DNA from: Pseudomonas nitroreducens NBRC 12694
GTDB taxonomy: Bacteria; Pseudomonadota; Gammaproteobacteria; Pseudomonadales; Pseudomonadaceae
Assembly (NCBI RefSeq): GCF_002091755.1
Contig: NZ_BDAI01000010.1
Span: forward strand, 1-64,000
Direction of reading: 5' to 3'
DNA length: 64,000 nt
Shown here: positions 33,046 to 42,035 of the stretch, in pieces
How positions within the stretch are numbered: position 1 is the first letter of the stretch
Layout of the letters: each line of letters starts with the position of its first letter
The notes under the pieces: generated by a model
The model's database searches: none
What the model was told of the DNA's origin: nothing
What the model saw: only the letters and a program-made list of their open reading frames with translations
Program-made: the position numbers and the translations under genes

Positions 33046-34446
33046 ATGAGCGCATACGATGTGATCGTCATCGGCGGCGGCCCCGGCGGCTACAACGCGG
33101 CCATTCGCGCGGGCCAGCTGGGCCTGAAAGTTGCCTGCGTGGAGGGCCGCGAAACCCTCGGTGGCACCTGCCTGAATGTCGGCTGCATGCCGTCCAAGGC
33201 GCTGCTGCACGCGTCGGAACTGTACGAAGCGGCGGCCGGGGGCGAGTTCGCCAACCTCGGCATCCAGGTCAAGCCCAAGCTGGACCTGGCGCAGATGATG
33301 AAGCAGAAATCCGAGAGCGTGACCGCGCTGACCAAGGGCGTGGAATTCCTCTTCCGCAAGAACAAGGTGGACTGGGTGAAGGGCTGGGGCCGCATCGACG
33401 GGCCGGGCAAGGTGGAAGTGACCGCCGCCGACGGCAGCAAGAGCAGCCTCACCGCCAAGGACATCATCATCGCCACCGGTTCCGAGCCCTCCCCGCTGCC
33501 GGGCGTGGAAGTCGACAACAAGCGCATCCTCGACTCCACCGGCGCGCTGTCGATTCCCGAGGTGCCCAAGCACCTGGTGGTGATCGGCGCCGGCGTCATC
33601 GGCCTGGAGCTGGGTTCGGTATGGCGCCGCCTGGGTGCGGAAGTCACGGTCATCGAATACCTCGACCGCATCTGCCCCGGCATGGACCTGGAAACCGCCA
33701 AGACCTTCCAGCGCGCGCTGACCAAGCAGGGCATGAGCTTCAAGCTGGGCTCGAAAGTCACCCAGGCCAAGGTCAGCGGCAAGCAGGTGACGCTGAGCGT
33801 GGAGCCGGCTGCTGGCGGCGCGGCGGAGTCGATCCAGGCGGATTACGTATTGCTCGCCATCGGCCGCCGCCCTTATACGCAGGGCCTGGGGCTGGAAAGC
33901 GTGGGCCTGGCTACCGACAAGCGCGGCATGCTGGAGAACCACGAACACCGCAGCAGCGTGCCGGGCATCTGGGTGATCGGCGACGTGACCTCCGGCCCGA
34001 TGCTCGCGCACAAGGCCGAGGACGAGGCCATCGCCTGCGTCGAGCTGATTGCCGGCAAGGCCGGGGAAGTGAACTACGACGTCATCCCCAGCGTGATCTA
34101 CACCCATCCGGAAGTGGCCACCGTGGGCAGGACCGAGGAACAGCTCAAGGCCGAGGGCCGCGCCTACAAAGTGGGCAAGTTCCCCTTCACCGCCAACAGC
34201 CGGGCGAAGATCAACCACGAGACAGAGGGCTTCGTGAAGGTGCTGGCGGACGAGCGCAGCGACGAGATCCTCGGCGTGCACATGATCGGCCCGAACGTCG
34301 GCGACATGATCGCGGAGTACTGCGTGGCCATGGAGTTCCGCGGCGCCGCCGAGGACATCGCACGCACCTGCCACCCCCACCCGACCCGCTCCGAGGCACT
34401 GCGCCAGGCGGCGATGAACGTGGACGGCTGGGCCATGCAGGCCTGA
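33046..34446 (+). CDS. lpd3: Dihydrolipoamide dehydrogenase (LPD3-like)
   Basis: Flavoprotein that reoxidises dihydrolipoyl groups with NAD+. 466 residues: FAD-binding GGGPGG (10-15), redox pair C42/C47 in GGTCLNVGCMPSK, NAD-binding GAGVIGLELGSV, the second FAD motif VIGDVTSGPMLAHKAEDE, and C-terminal CHPHPTRSEAL carrying the His-Glu pair. The HPHPTR variant replaces the more usual HAHPT. No E1 or E2 genes are adjacent, as for the third lipoamide dehydrogenase (LPD-3) of pseudomonads. ATG at 33046 follows GGAGAG. Confidence 0.88.
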   Translation: MSAYDVIVIGGGPGGYNAAIRAGQLGLKVACVEGRETLGGTCLNVGCMPSKALLHASELYEAAAGGEFANLGIQVKPKLDLAQMMKQKSESVTALTKGVEFLFRKNKVDWVKGWGRIDGPGKVEVTAADGSKSSLTAKDIIIATGSEPSPLPGVEVDNKRILDSTGALSIPEVPKHLVVIGAGVIGLELGSVWRRLGAEVTVIEYLDRICPGMDLETAKTFQRALTKQGMSFKLGSKVTQAKVSGKQVTLSVEPAAGGAAESIQADYVLLAIGRRPYTQGLGLESVGLATDKRGMLENHEHRSSVPGIWVIGDVTSGPMLAHKAEDEAIACVELIAGKAGEVNYDVIPSVIYTHPEVATVGRTEEQLKAEGRAYKVGKFPFTANSRAKINHETEGFVKVLADERSDEILGVHMIGPNVGDMIAEYCVAMEFRGAAEDIARTCHPHPTRSEALRQAAMNVDGWAMQA

Positions 34447-34500
34447 CCGCTCGTCGCCAACTACAAATGGCACGTGCGGCGCGATGGCGCACCCAAAAAA

Positions 34501-34535
34501 TCGCTACAGGCCACGGCTGACGGGGCCTGTAGCGA
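34501..34535 (+). terminator. Hairpin terminator after lpd
   Basis: TCGCTACAGGCC-N11-GGCCTGTAGCGA, a 12-bp perfect stem 55 bp after the stop. T-rich sequence begins ~10 bp later (CAGTTTTATTT), so intrinsic termination may be imperfect. Confidence 0.6.
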
Positions 34536-34567
34536 CTGAAACAGTTTTATTTGCGACTATTTTGTGT

Positions 34568-34670
34568 ACAACCGCGACATGGGTTGTGACTTTCTTCGAC
34601 TCTGAATCCATCAATTGCGTGAACGAACACGAAAGCGGATGAGCCGCTTTCGCCACCTTCGCAATGGATT
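34568..34670 (+). ncRNA. Structured leader of the 89-residue gene
   Basis: Three nested or serial helices are possible: ACAACC/GGTTGT (34568-34587), GAAAGCGG/CCGCTTTC (34631-34651), and a long outer stem in which AATCCAT(4-nt bulge)TGCG at 34605-34619 pairs with CGCAATGGATT at 34660-34670. The structure ends 22 nt before the start codon. No known riboswitch class recognised; could be a cis-regulatory RNA. Confidence 0.4.
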
Positions 34671-34692
34671 ACCACGCAGAGAGATCACAACC

Positions 34693-34962
34693 ATGCATGC
34701 GACTCTTCGTTTCAACGAGGCTCTGCTGATCACTGGACGAGCCTTCCAACCCTTCAATTGTGTGACCTGGGTTGACCAAGGGGGCGACGGCAGCCTCGAC
34801 CTGTCCGTCCTCGATCGCACCGGTACCCGTCTGCTGGGCCTCACCCGCATTCCCAGCTCCGCCTACTCCGACCCGGAGCAGCTCGAAGGCCTGCTGAATC
34901 AGGCCCGCGACGAGCTGAACCGCGAAGGCTACCGCCTGCAGGAATGGCACATGCCCGCCTGA
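34693..34962 (+). CDS. Small hypothetical protein, 89 residues
   Basis: Cytoplasmic, compact alpha/beta pattern: strands MHATLRFNEALLITG and CVTWVDQG, LDLSVLDRTGTRLLGLTRIP, then a C-terminal helix EQLEGLLNQARDELNREGYR. No motif or family recognised. ATG at 34693 (not an upstream in-frame GTG-like start, which lies inside the structured leader) with GAGAG upstream. Followed by a strong terminator, so monocistronic. The complex 5' leader suggests post-transcriptional control. Confidence 0.75.
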   Translation: MHATLRFNEALLITGRAFQPFNCVTWVDQGGDGSLDLSVLDRTGTRLLGLTRIPSSAYSDPEQLEGLLNQARDELNREGYRLQEWHMPA

Positions 34963-35265
34963 TCCGCAGACAGGTACCCAAAGAAGCCCGGCCCCAAGCC
35001 GGGCTTCTTCATTTCCGGCGCCAGCCGTCGGCAACCGCTCAATTTGCCGCTTCGTCTGCCGACAACGAAGTGTCGGTCGCCGTCCGGCTGCATCGTTTCA
35101 GCTTCGATTCCGAACATTGGCTTTCCGCTCGTCCGAAACCCGCATTCCACTGCCGGTTCAGCGGGAGCAGCGACCGACAATGATGGCAATTTGCAGCCAT
35201 CCTGTGTTTTGCTCACCCCGTCTCGTCTTCCACCGGGCCTTCGGCACGCAGTACGGTCTCGTTCA
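34963..35265. other. Gap before the hybrid kinase gene, 303 bp
   Basis: Terminator (34981-35009), then ~250 bp with no recognisable gene; presumably the promoter and leader of the kinase operon. The kinase frame stays open through most of it, but without coding-like composition. Confidence 0.5.
34981..35009 (+). terminator. Rho-independent terminator
   Basis: AAGAAGCCCGGC-N5-GCCGGGCTTCTT, 12-bp stem, 18 bp after the stop codon of the 89-residue gene. Confidence 0.85.
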
Positions 35266-38200
35266 ATGCTCGATCTGCAGCGATATTTCTACAGCGGCGA
35301 CACCCCTTCGCTGCTGGTTTTCGGCGAGCACAACAATGCTCTGGTGCTGCTCTCCATCCTCATTGCCGTCTTCACCTCGACCATGGCCCTGCAACTGTCA
35401 GGCGTGGCGCGGCTGGCGCGCAGCCCGTTCTACCGCCAACTGGCCCTCGGCACCGGCGCGGTGGCGCTGGGCGGCGGCGTGTGGGCGATGCATTTCATCG
35501 GCATGCTGTCCTTCCAGCTCTGCGCGGCGGTGCGCTACGACCCGTTGATCACCCTGCTTTCCGGGCTGCCGAGCCTGTTCGCCTCCTGGATCGCCCTGAG
35601 CCTGTTGGCCCGGCGCAACGTCAATCGCCTTCAGCTTATTGGCGGCGGGGTGCTGGTGGGCGCCGGCATCGGTGCCATGCACTACAGCGGCATGGCCGCC
35701 ATGCAGATGGCTCCGCTGCTGCGCTACAACCCGTGGATGTTCGCCCTGTCGATCCTTGTCGCCGTGGTGCTGGCGGTGATTGCGCTCTGGGTGCGCTTCG
35801 GCCTGCGCGGGCGGATGCGGCCGAACCTGGCGATCCTGGTCAGCGGCCTGGTGATGGGCCTGGCAATTGCCGGTATGCATTACACCGGCATGGCCGCCGC
35901 GCGCTTCGTCGGCCGCGAGGAGTTCGGCGTGCCGCAGGGCGTGCAGGGCAGCTTCTACCTGGCGCTGGCAGTGTCCATGGCCACCATCAGCCTGAGCATC
36001 TGCGTTGCCGCGGTGAATGGCCTGCTGCGCTATCGCCAGTTGTTCCAGGAACTGGAGCGCCGGCGCAAGCACCTGGATTCGCTGCTCGACGCCGCCGTCG
36101 AGGCGATCCTCACCATCGACCACAGCGGCGTGATCCGTTCGGTCAACCACGCGGTGCTGCGCCTGTTCGGCTGGCACCCGCACGAGCTGGTGGGCAAACC
36201 CATGCAGGTACTGATGAACGAGGCTTACGGCCATCAGTTCCGCATGGCGCTGGATAACTACAAGAGCAGCGGCAAGCGCCAGTTCAGCAACTCCGAACTG
36301 GAGCTGGAAGGCCTGACCCGCGACGGCCGGGAAATCCCCGTGCGCGTCAGCCTCGGCGTCACCGATCACAACGGCAAGCCCTGGTTCGTCGTGTTCGTCG
36401 CCGACATCAGCGAACGCCGCGAGATGGAGCAGGCCCTTCGCACCAGCGAGGAACAGTACCGCTCGCTGATCCGCAACATGCCCGGCATCGCCTTCCGCGT
36501 CCTCCCGGACCACGCCTGGAGCACCCTGTTCGTCAGCGATGCGGTCGAGGCCGTCACCGGCTGGTCGGCGCAGGACTTCAGCGACCAGCGCATCACCTTC
36601 GCCCAGCTCTACCATCCCGATGATCAGGAAGCGGTGAACGAGGAAGTCCGCCGCGCCATTGCCGAGCGCCGCAGCTACGTCGTCGAGTACCGGCTGTTCG
36701 ACCGCAGCGGCGCCGAACACTGGATCTGGGAAGGCGGCAGCGCCTGCTATGACGAATCCGGCAACCCGCAGTGGATCGACGGTGTGCTGCTCGACCAGAC
36801 CGAAACCAAGCTGCTGAGCAACGAATACGAAGGCAAGGTCACCGCCATCGGCCGCGCCATGGCGCTGATCGAATTCGACCTCGAAGGCCGCGTGCTCGCC
36901 GCCAACGACAACATCCTCGAACTCTTCGGCTACACCGAAGCCGAGGTGCTGGGCCAGCACCACAGCCTGTTCTGCCCGCCGGACATCGCCGCCAGCGCCC
37001 AGTACCAGGCGTTCTGGCAGGCACTGCGCAAAGGCGAGCACAGCGCCGGCGAATACCGCCGCCTGGCCAAGGACGGGCGCGAGGTGTGGATCCACGCCAC
37101 CTACAACCCGATCCTCGACTTCGACGGCAAGCCGGTGAAGGTGGTGAAGCTGGCCACCGACCTCACCCCGCGCCGCGTCATGGAGCAGGAACTGCGCAGC
37201 GCCCGCGACCGCGCGGAACAGGCCGCCGCCGCGCGCAGCAGCTTCCTGGCCAACATGAGCCACGAAATCCGCACGCCGATGAACGCCATCATGGGCTTCA
37301 CCGAACTGCTGCTGGATTCACCGCTGGAAGCGAACCAGCGGCGCTACCTGAGCACCGTACAGAACGCCTCGCGCTCGCTGCTGGGCCTGCTCAACGACAT
37401 CCTCGACACCGCCAAGCTCGATCGTGGCGCCATCGAACTGGAAGCCCTGGACTTCTCCCTGCCGGAGCTGTGCGAGCAGGTCTGCGCGGCGCTGCGGCTG
37501 TCCGCCGAGCGCAAGGGCCTGAGCCTGCAGATCGACTATGGCCAGCGCGCCGGCGAGTACTTCCGTGGCGACCCATTGCGCCTGCAACAGGTGCTCACCA
37601 ACCTGCTGGGTAACGCGGTGAAGTTCACCGAGCGTGGTGAAGTGCGGCTGGTCATCAGCGGCGAACCCGGCGCGCTGCGCCTGGCCATCCGCGACACCGG
37701 CATCGGCATCGCCGCCGACCGCCTGGAGCGCATCTTCGACCCCTTCGCCCAGGCCGACGCCTCCATGAGCCGGCGTTTCGGCGGCACCGGGCTGGGCACC
37801 ACCATCTCGCGCCAGCTGGTGGAGCTGATGGGCGGTCGCATCAGCGTGGAAAGCCAAGTGGGCCGGGGCAGCGTGTTCACCGTCGACCTGCCGCTGCCGG
37901 CCGGCCGCAGCGTAAAGCCGGAGACGCGCAGCCACGCACCGAGCCTGCCACCGCTGCGCATCCTGATAGCGGACGACGTCCCGCAGAATGTCGAGCTGCT
38001 GGAGCTGAATCTGCGCCGCCTGGGCCATCGCCCGCACAGCGTCGGCGACGGGCAGGCCGCCGTTGACGCCTACAGCGCGCAGGACTTCGACCTGATCCTG
38101 ATGGACGTGCAGATGCCCGGCATGGATGGCCTGGAAGCGACCCGGCGCATCCGCGCCATCGAGCAGCAACGTGGTGAAGACGCCGTGCCGATCATCGCCC

Positions 38201-38949
38201 TCACCGCCAGCGTGCTCGACCGCGACCGGCAGAACGCCCTGGATGCCGGCATGAATGGCTTTGCCAGCAAACCGCTGGACCTCACCGGCCTGCTGGACGA
38301 AATGGCCCGGCTGCTGGGTGCCGCGCCCGCGATTCGCAGCGCGCACGTCAGCGAAACTGCGCCATTGGCGACCCTGGACTGGACCGTCGGCGCCCGCCTG
38401 TGGGGCGGACCGCTGCCCATGGCACGGGCCGTCGTGCGCTTCCTCGAAGAGCAGGAAACCAGTCTGAACGCTCTGGAAAGCGCAGTGAGCAACGGCGATC
38501 GCGCCGGCATTGCCGCCCTCGCCCACCGCCTGCGCGGCGCCGCCGCCAACCTCGCCCTGCCGCGTCTGGCCGGCGCCATCGGCGCGCTGGAAGGCGCCGC
38601 AGAGCACGGCAAGGCTGAACAATTGGCGGCTGCCCTGGAGCGTGTCCGCGCGGAGTTCACTACGGTCCGCGAATCGGTGCCGCTGGTGCCGGTAGCCTTC
38701 GCCGAGGCGGTCGGGGCGGCCGTTGGCGAGGCCGCCTCGCAGGACCTGCGTGACGCGCTGCAGGCCCTGCAACTGGCCCTTTCCCGCGGCGGCCTGGACG
38801 ACCAGGCGCTGGAACGCCTGCGCCTGGGCACCGCCCAGGGCGAACACCGCGAGGCCTTCGAAGCCCTGCGCTACGCCATCGACGACTTCGACTTCGACCA
38901 GGCCCTGGAATGGGTCCGCACCCTCGGCGCCCGACTGGAGCAAGCATGA
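35266..38949 (+). CDS. MHYT-PAS hybrid sensor histidine kinase with REC and Hpt domains
   Basis: 1227 residues. An N-terminal MHYT sensor of ~7 helices carries the three signature repeats MHFIGM (75), MHYSGM (138) and MHYTGM (204), proposed to bind copper and sense gases. PAS domains follow at ~265-385, 390-510 and 520-640, then HisKA with H666 (SHEIRTPMNAI), HATPase_c with DTGIGI and GTGLGTTIS (Thr where Leu is usual), REC with D947 (LMDVQMPG), and an Hpt-like helix bundle with H1087 (AHRLRG). ATG at 35266 gives a clean sensor start. Overlaps the HD-GYP gene by ATGA. Confidence 0.9.
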   Translation: MLDLQRYFYSGDTPSLLVFGEHNNALVLLSILIAVFTSTMALQLSGVARLARSPFYRQLALGTGAVALGGGVWAMHFIGMLSFQLCAAVRYDPLITLLSGLPSLFASWIALSLLARRNVNRLQLIGGGVLVGAGIGAMHYSGMAAMQMAPLLRYNPWMFALSILVAVVLAVIALWVRFGLRGRMRPNLAILVSGLVMGLAIAGMHYTGMAAARFVGREEFGVPQGVQGSFYLALAVSMATISLSICVAAVNGLLRYRQLFQELERRRKHLDSLLDAAVEAILTIDHSGVIRSVNHAVLRLFGWHPHELVGKPMQVLMNEAYGHQFRMALDNYKSSGKRQFSNSELELEGLTRDGREIPVRVSLGVTDHNGKPWFVVFVADISERREMEQALRTSEEQYRSLIRNMPGIAFRVLPDHAWSTLFVSDAVEAVTGWSAQDFSDQRITFAQLYHPDDQEAVNEEVRRAIAERRSYVVEYRLFDRSGAEHWIWEGGSACYDESGNPQWIDGVLLDQTETKLLSNEYEGKVTAIGRAMALIEFDLEGRVLAANDNILELFGYTEAEVLGQHHSLFCPPDIAASAQYQAFWQALRKGEHSAGEYRRLAKDGREVWIHATYNPILDFDGKPVKVVKLATDLTPRRVMEQELRSARDRAEQAAAARSSFLANMSHEIRTPMNAIMGFTELLLDSPLEANQRRYLSTVQNASRSLLGLLNDILDTAKLDRGAIELEALDFSLPELCEQVCAALRLSAERKGLSLQIDYGQRAGEYFRGDPLRLQQVLTNLLGNAVKFTERGEVRLVISGEPGALRLAIRDTGIGIAADRLERIFDPFAQADASMSRRFGGTGLGTTISRQLVELMGGRISVESQVGRGSVFTVDLPLPAGRSVKPETRSHAPSLPPLRILIADDVPQNVELLELNLRRLGHRPHSVGDGQAAVDAYSAQDFDLILMDVQMPGMDGLEATRRIRAIEQQRGEDAVPIIALTASVLDRDRQNALDAGMNGFASKPLDLTGLLDEMARLLGAAPAIRSAHVSETAPLATLDWTVGARLWGGPLPMARAVVRFLEEQETSLNALESAVSNGDRAGIAALAHRLRGAAANLALPRLAGAIGALEGAAEHGKAEQLAAALERVRAEFTTVRESVPLVPVAFAEAVGAAVGEAASQDLRDALQALQLALSRGGLDDQALERLRLGTAQGEHREAFEALRYAIDDFDFDQALEWVRTLGARLEQA

Positions 38950-39947
38950 GCCTGACCGCCCAAGATCATCGTCCCTGCCTGCTGCTGGTGGACGATGAAG
39001 CCACCAACCTCCAGGTGCTGCGCCACATCCTGCAGGACGACTACCGTCTGCTGTTCGCCAAGGATGGCGAGAAGGCGCTGGAGCTGGCCAACCGCGAACG
39101 CGCGGACCTGGTCCTGCTGGACGTGATGATGCCCGGCATGACCGGCTTCGAGGTCTGCCAGCGGCTCAAGGCCGAGCAGGCCACCTGCGCCATTCCGGTG
39201 ATCTTCGTCACCGCGCTCGCCGATGTACCCGACGAGGCGCGGGGCTTCGAGGTCGGCGCGGTGGACTACATCACCAAGCCGGTCAGCCCGCCCATCGTCA
39301 AGGCGCGCGTGCGCACGCACCTGTCGCTGGTGCGCGTGGAGGAACTGCGCGAAACACGCCTGCAGATCGTCCAGCGCCTGGGCAAGGCTTCGGAGTACAA
39401 GGACAACGAGACCGGCCTGCACGTCATCCGCATGAGCCACTACGCACACATCCTGGCCCGCGCTGCCGGCTACTCGGAGAAGGCCGCCGACGACCTGCTC
39501 AACGCGGCGCCCATGCATGACGTGGGCAAGATCGGCATTCCCGATGCCATCCTGCAGAAGCCCGGACGCCTCAATGAGCAGGAATGGGCGGTGATGCGCC
39601 AGCACCCGGAGATCGGCGCGCGGATCATCGGCGAACACGACTCCACCCTGCTCACCCTGGCGCGCAGCATCGCCCTCACCCACCACGAACGCTGGGACGG
39701 GACGGGTTACCCCAATGCCCTGCGCGGCGAGGAAATCCCTCTGGAGGGGCGCATCGTCGCCATCGCCGACGTGTTCGATGCGCTGACCAGCGTGCGCCCG
39801 TACAAGCCGGCCTGGAGCATCGACGAAGCCATCGAACTGCTGCGCCGGGAAAAAGGCCGCCAGTTCGACCCGGAGCTGGTGGAGCTTTTCCTCGGTCGCC
39901 TGCCCGACATCCTCGCTGTGCGCGAGCGCTGGGCCGACGCCGGCTGA
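38946..39947 (+). CDS. Response regulator with HD-GYP c-di-GMP phosphodiesterase domain
   Basis: 333 residues: REC domain (DDE at the N-terminus, phospho-acceptor D59 in LLDVMMPG, Lys in TKPVS) and an HD-GYP domain with H191-D192 (MHDVGKIGIP), HHERWDGTGYP with G254-Y255-P256, and the usual downstream IVAIADVFDALTS. All recognised catalytic residues appear intact, so c-di-GMP hydrolysis is likely. Start overlaps the kinase stop (ATGA), implying a phosphorelay pair. RpfG-like by architecture. Confidence 0.92.
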   Translation: MSLTAQDHRPCLLLVDDEATNLQVLRHILQDDYRLLFAKDGEKALELANRERADLVLLDVMMPGMTGFEVCQRLKAEQATCAIPVIFVTALADVPDEARGFEVGAVDYITKPVSPPIVKARVRTHLSLVRVEELRETRLQIVQRLGKASEYKDNETGLHVIRMSHYAHILARAAGYSEKAADDLLNAAPMHDVGKIGIPDAILQKPGRLNEQEWAVMRQHPEIGARIIGEHDSTLLTLARSIALTHHERWDGTGYPNALRGEEIPLEGRIVAIADVFDALTSVRPYKPAWSIDEAIELLRREKGRQFDPELVELFLGRLPDILAVRERWADAG

Positions 39948-40010
39948 GCCGCAGGCCGCGCAAATCCTGCTTTACTCTCTGACCTTCCACCCCTGCCGAG
40001 AGTAAGCAAG

Positions 40011-40556
40011 ATGAATGCGAAGCAACGCGACGCCCTGCTGGCCACCCTGCAGGCGCGGTTCAAGCAGCACCCCGAGCGCCACAAGGGCATCGACTGGGCG
40101 GAAGTCCAGGCGCGCCTGGAGGCCGCCCCGGCCAAACTGAAAGCGCTGGAGCAGATGGAGGAAACCGGCGGCGAACCCGACGTGGTCGGCCGCGAAAGCG
40201 CCAGCGGCGCCTTCCTGTTCTTCGATTGCTCCGCCGAGACCCCGGCCGGCCGCCGCAGCCTCTGCTATGACCGCGAAGCCCTGGACGCGCGCAAGAAGGA
40301 CAAGCCCGCTGGCTGCGCCACCGAACTGGCCGCGCAGATCGGCATCGAGCTACTGGACGAGGCGCAGTACCGCCAGTTGCAGGAGCTGGGCAGCTTCGAC
40401 CAGAAGACCTCCAGCTGGCTGCGCACGCCCGGCTCCATGCGCAAGCTGGATGGCGCGCTGTTCGGCGATCGCCGCTACGAGCGTGTGTTCACCTACCACA
40501 ACGGCGTGCAATCCTATTACGCCGCGCGGGGGTTTCGCGGCGTGCTGAAAGTCTGA
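40011..40556 (+). CDS. DUF4256-family protein
   Basis: 181 residues, cytoplasmic, matching the DUF4256 family: an N-terminal helical part (ALLATLQARFKQHPERHKGI), GGEPDVVGRESASGAFLFFD, the SLCYDREALDARK segment and a C-terminal VFTYHNGVQSYYAARGFRG. Start ATG with AGAGTAAGCAAG upstream. Monocistronic 63 bp after the HD-GYP gene. Biochemical function unknown. Confidence 0.85.
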   Translation: MNAKQRDALLATLQARFKQHPERHKGIDWAEVQARLEAAPAKLKALEQMEETGGEPDVVGRESASGAFLFFDCSAETPAGRRSLCYDREALDARKKDKPAGCATELAAQIGIELLDEAQYRQLQELGSFDQKTSSWLRTPGSMRKLDGALFGDRRYERVFTYHNGVQSYYAARGFRGVLKV

Positions 40557-40751
40557 CGCGGCACCGTTTTCACGCCTTTCGTCGAGGCTCGGCGCCACAG
40601 CGGCGGAGGGCTTTGCTCCTGAGCAGATCGGCCCTGCCCACCGGGGCGAGCGGGAGCTGGCCAGTGGATTGGCAGGATATGTGGGGTAGCTGACGTTGCC
40701 GCCAGCGTCGGCCACCGCCACACTCGTGACATCCAATGAACGAGTGTCGCC

Positions 40752-41756
40752 ATGGAATCGCTGCGCCGCGTCGCCTGCCTGCTCTATCCCGAGGTCATGA
40801 GTCTGGACATCACCGGGCCGCTGCAGGTGTTCGCCTCCGCCAACGTCGAGCGCCAGCGCCAGGGCCTGGCGCCGATCTATGAGCTGCTGGTACTGGGCGA
40901 ACAGGCCGGGCCGGTGGCCACCTCGGCCGGCCTGCGCATCTGCGCTGACATGGGCTGGCGGGAAGTCGAGCCCGCCACCCTGGATACCTTGCTGGTCCCC
41001 GGCGGGCTTGGCGTCCCGAAACAATGCGAGAACACCGACCTGCTGCACTGGCTGGCTGCCGCCGAGCCCCAGGTGCGCCGGCTCGGCTCGGTGTGCTCCG
41101 GCGCGCTGATCCTCGCCGCGGCCGGCGTGCTCAACGGCCGTCCGGCCACCACGCACTGGGCGGATGTCGATGAGCTGTGCAGCGACTACCCCGAGGTACT
41201 GGTCCAGGGCGACCGCCTGCATACCTACGATCCGCAGCGCCGGGACGGCGACGATCACGTGTTCACCTCGGCCGGCGTCACCGCCGGCATCGACCTCGCC
41301 CTGGCGCTGGTGGAAGCCGATCTCGGCCGTGCCCTCGCCCTGGCCGTGGCGCGGCGGCTGGTGATGTTCCTCAAGCGCCCCGGCGGGCAGGCGCAGTTCA
41401 GTCACTGGTTGACCCCGGAACCTAGCCGCACGCCACGCCTGGCGGCACTGCTGGAGTGGATACCGGCCAACCTGGGCAGCGACCTGTCGCTGGAGGTTTT
41501 GGCCGAACAGGCGTGCATGAGCCCGCGCACACTGTCGCGGGTGTTCATCAACGAGCTGGGCATGGGCCCGGGCCGCTACGTCGAGCGCGTGCGCCTGGAA
41601 GCCGCCCGTGCGCTGCTGCAGGACGCCCAGGCGTCGATCAGCACGGTATCGCGGCTGTGTGGCTTCGGCCACCCGGAAAACCTGCGCCGCACCTTCCACA
41701 AGCACCTGGCGATCAGCCCGCAGGAATACGCCGCGCGCTTCGGCCAGATGCACTGA
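40752..41756 (+). CDS. GlxA-type transcriptional regulator (DJ-1/PfpI plus AraC HTH)
   Basis: 334 residues. Residues ~8-185 are a DJ-1/PfpI-like amidotransferase domain (LYPEVMSLDITGPLQVF; LGSVCSGALILAAAGVLNGR with the Cys elbow). Residues ~225-325 are an AraC DNA-binding domain with two HTHs (EVLAEQACMSPRTLSRVFIN; VSRLCGFGHPENLRRTFHKH). It heads a likely operon with a DUF1272 gene (27 bp) and an MFS exporter-like gene (9 bp), so it may control that transporter. Ligand unknown. Confidence 0.88.
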   Translation: MESLRRVACLLYPEVMSLDITGPLQVFASANVERQRQGLAPIYELLVLGEQAGPVATSAGLRICADMGWREVEPATLDTLLVPGGLGVPKQCENTDLLHWLAAAEPQVRRLGSVCSGALILAAAGVLNGRPATTHWADVDELCSDYPEVLVQGDRLHTYDPQRRDGDDHVFTSAGVTAGIDLALALVEADLGRALALAVARRLVMFLKRPGGQAQFSHWLTPEPSRTPRLAALLEWIPANLGSDLSLEVLAEQACMSPRTLSRVFINELGMGPGRYVERVRLEAARALLQDAQASISTVSRLCGFGHPENLRRTFHKHLAISPQEYAARFGQMH

Positions 41757-41783
41757 CTTCAATCCACCGCAAAGGACTTTGCC

Positions 41784-42026
41784 ATGCTCGAACTTCGCCC
41801 CGGCTGCGAATGCTGCGACCGCGACCTGCCCGGCGACAGCGCCGACGCGCGCATCTGCAGCTTCGAATGCACCTTCTGCAGCGACTGCGACGAACAGGTG
41901 CTGCACGGCCATTGCCCGAACTGCGGCGGCGAACTGCTGCCGCGCCCACGCCGGCCGCTGGCGAAGCTGGCGGCCAACCCGGCCTCGACCCAGCGCGTGC
42001 TCAAGCCTGCCGGCTGCCAGGGCTGA
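41784..42026 (+). CDS. DUF1272 zinc-ribbon-like protein
   Basis: 80 residues with the DUF1272 Cys pattern: LRPGCECCDRDLP, then ICSFECTFCSDCDEQ and CPNCGGELLPRP, nine Cys that probably bind one or two zinc ions. ATG follows an AAAGGA motif. It sits between the regulator and the MFS gene in a tight cluster. Role unknown. Confidence 0.88.
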   Translation: MLELRPGCECCDRDLPGDSADARICSFECTFCSDCDEQVLHGHCPNCGGELLPRPRRPLAKLAANPASTQRVLKPAGCQG

Positions 42027-42035
42027 GGACGGAAC

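Noticed and set aside
35398..38943. Two long minus-strand frames opposite the hybrid kinase
   Set aside because: Antisense shadow of the kinase gene; no start signals or domains.
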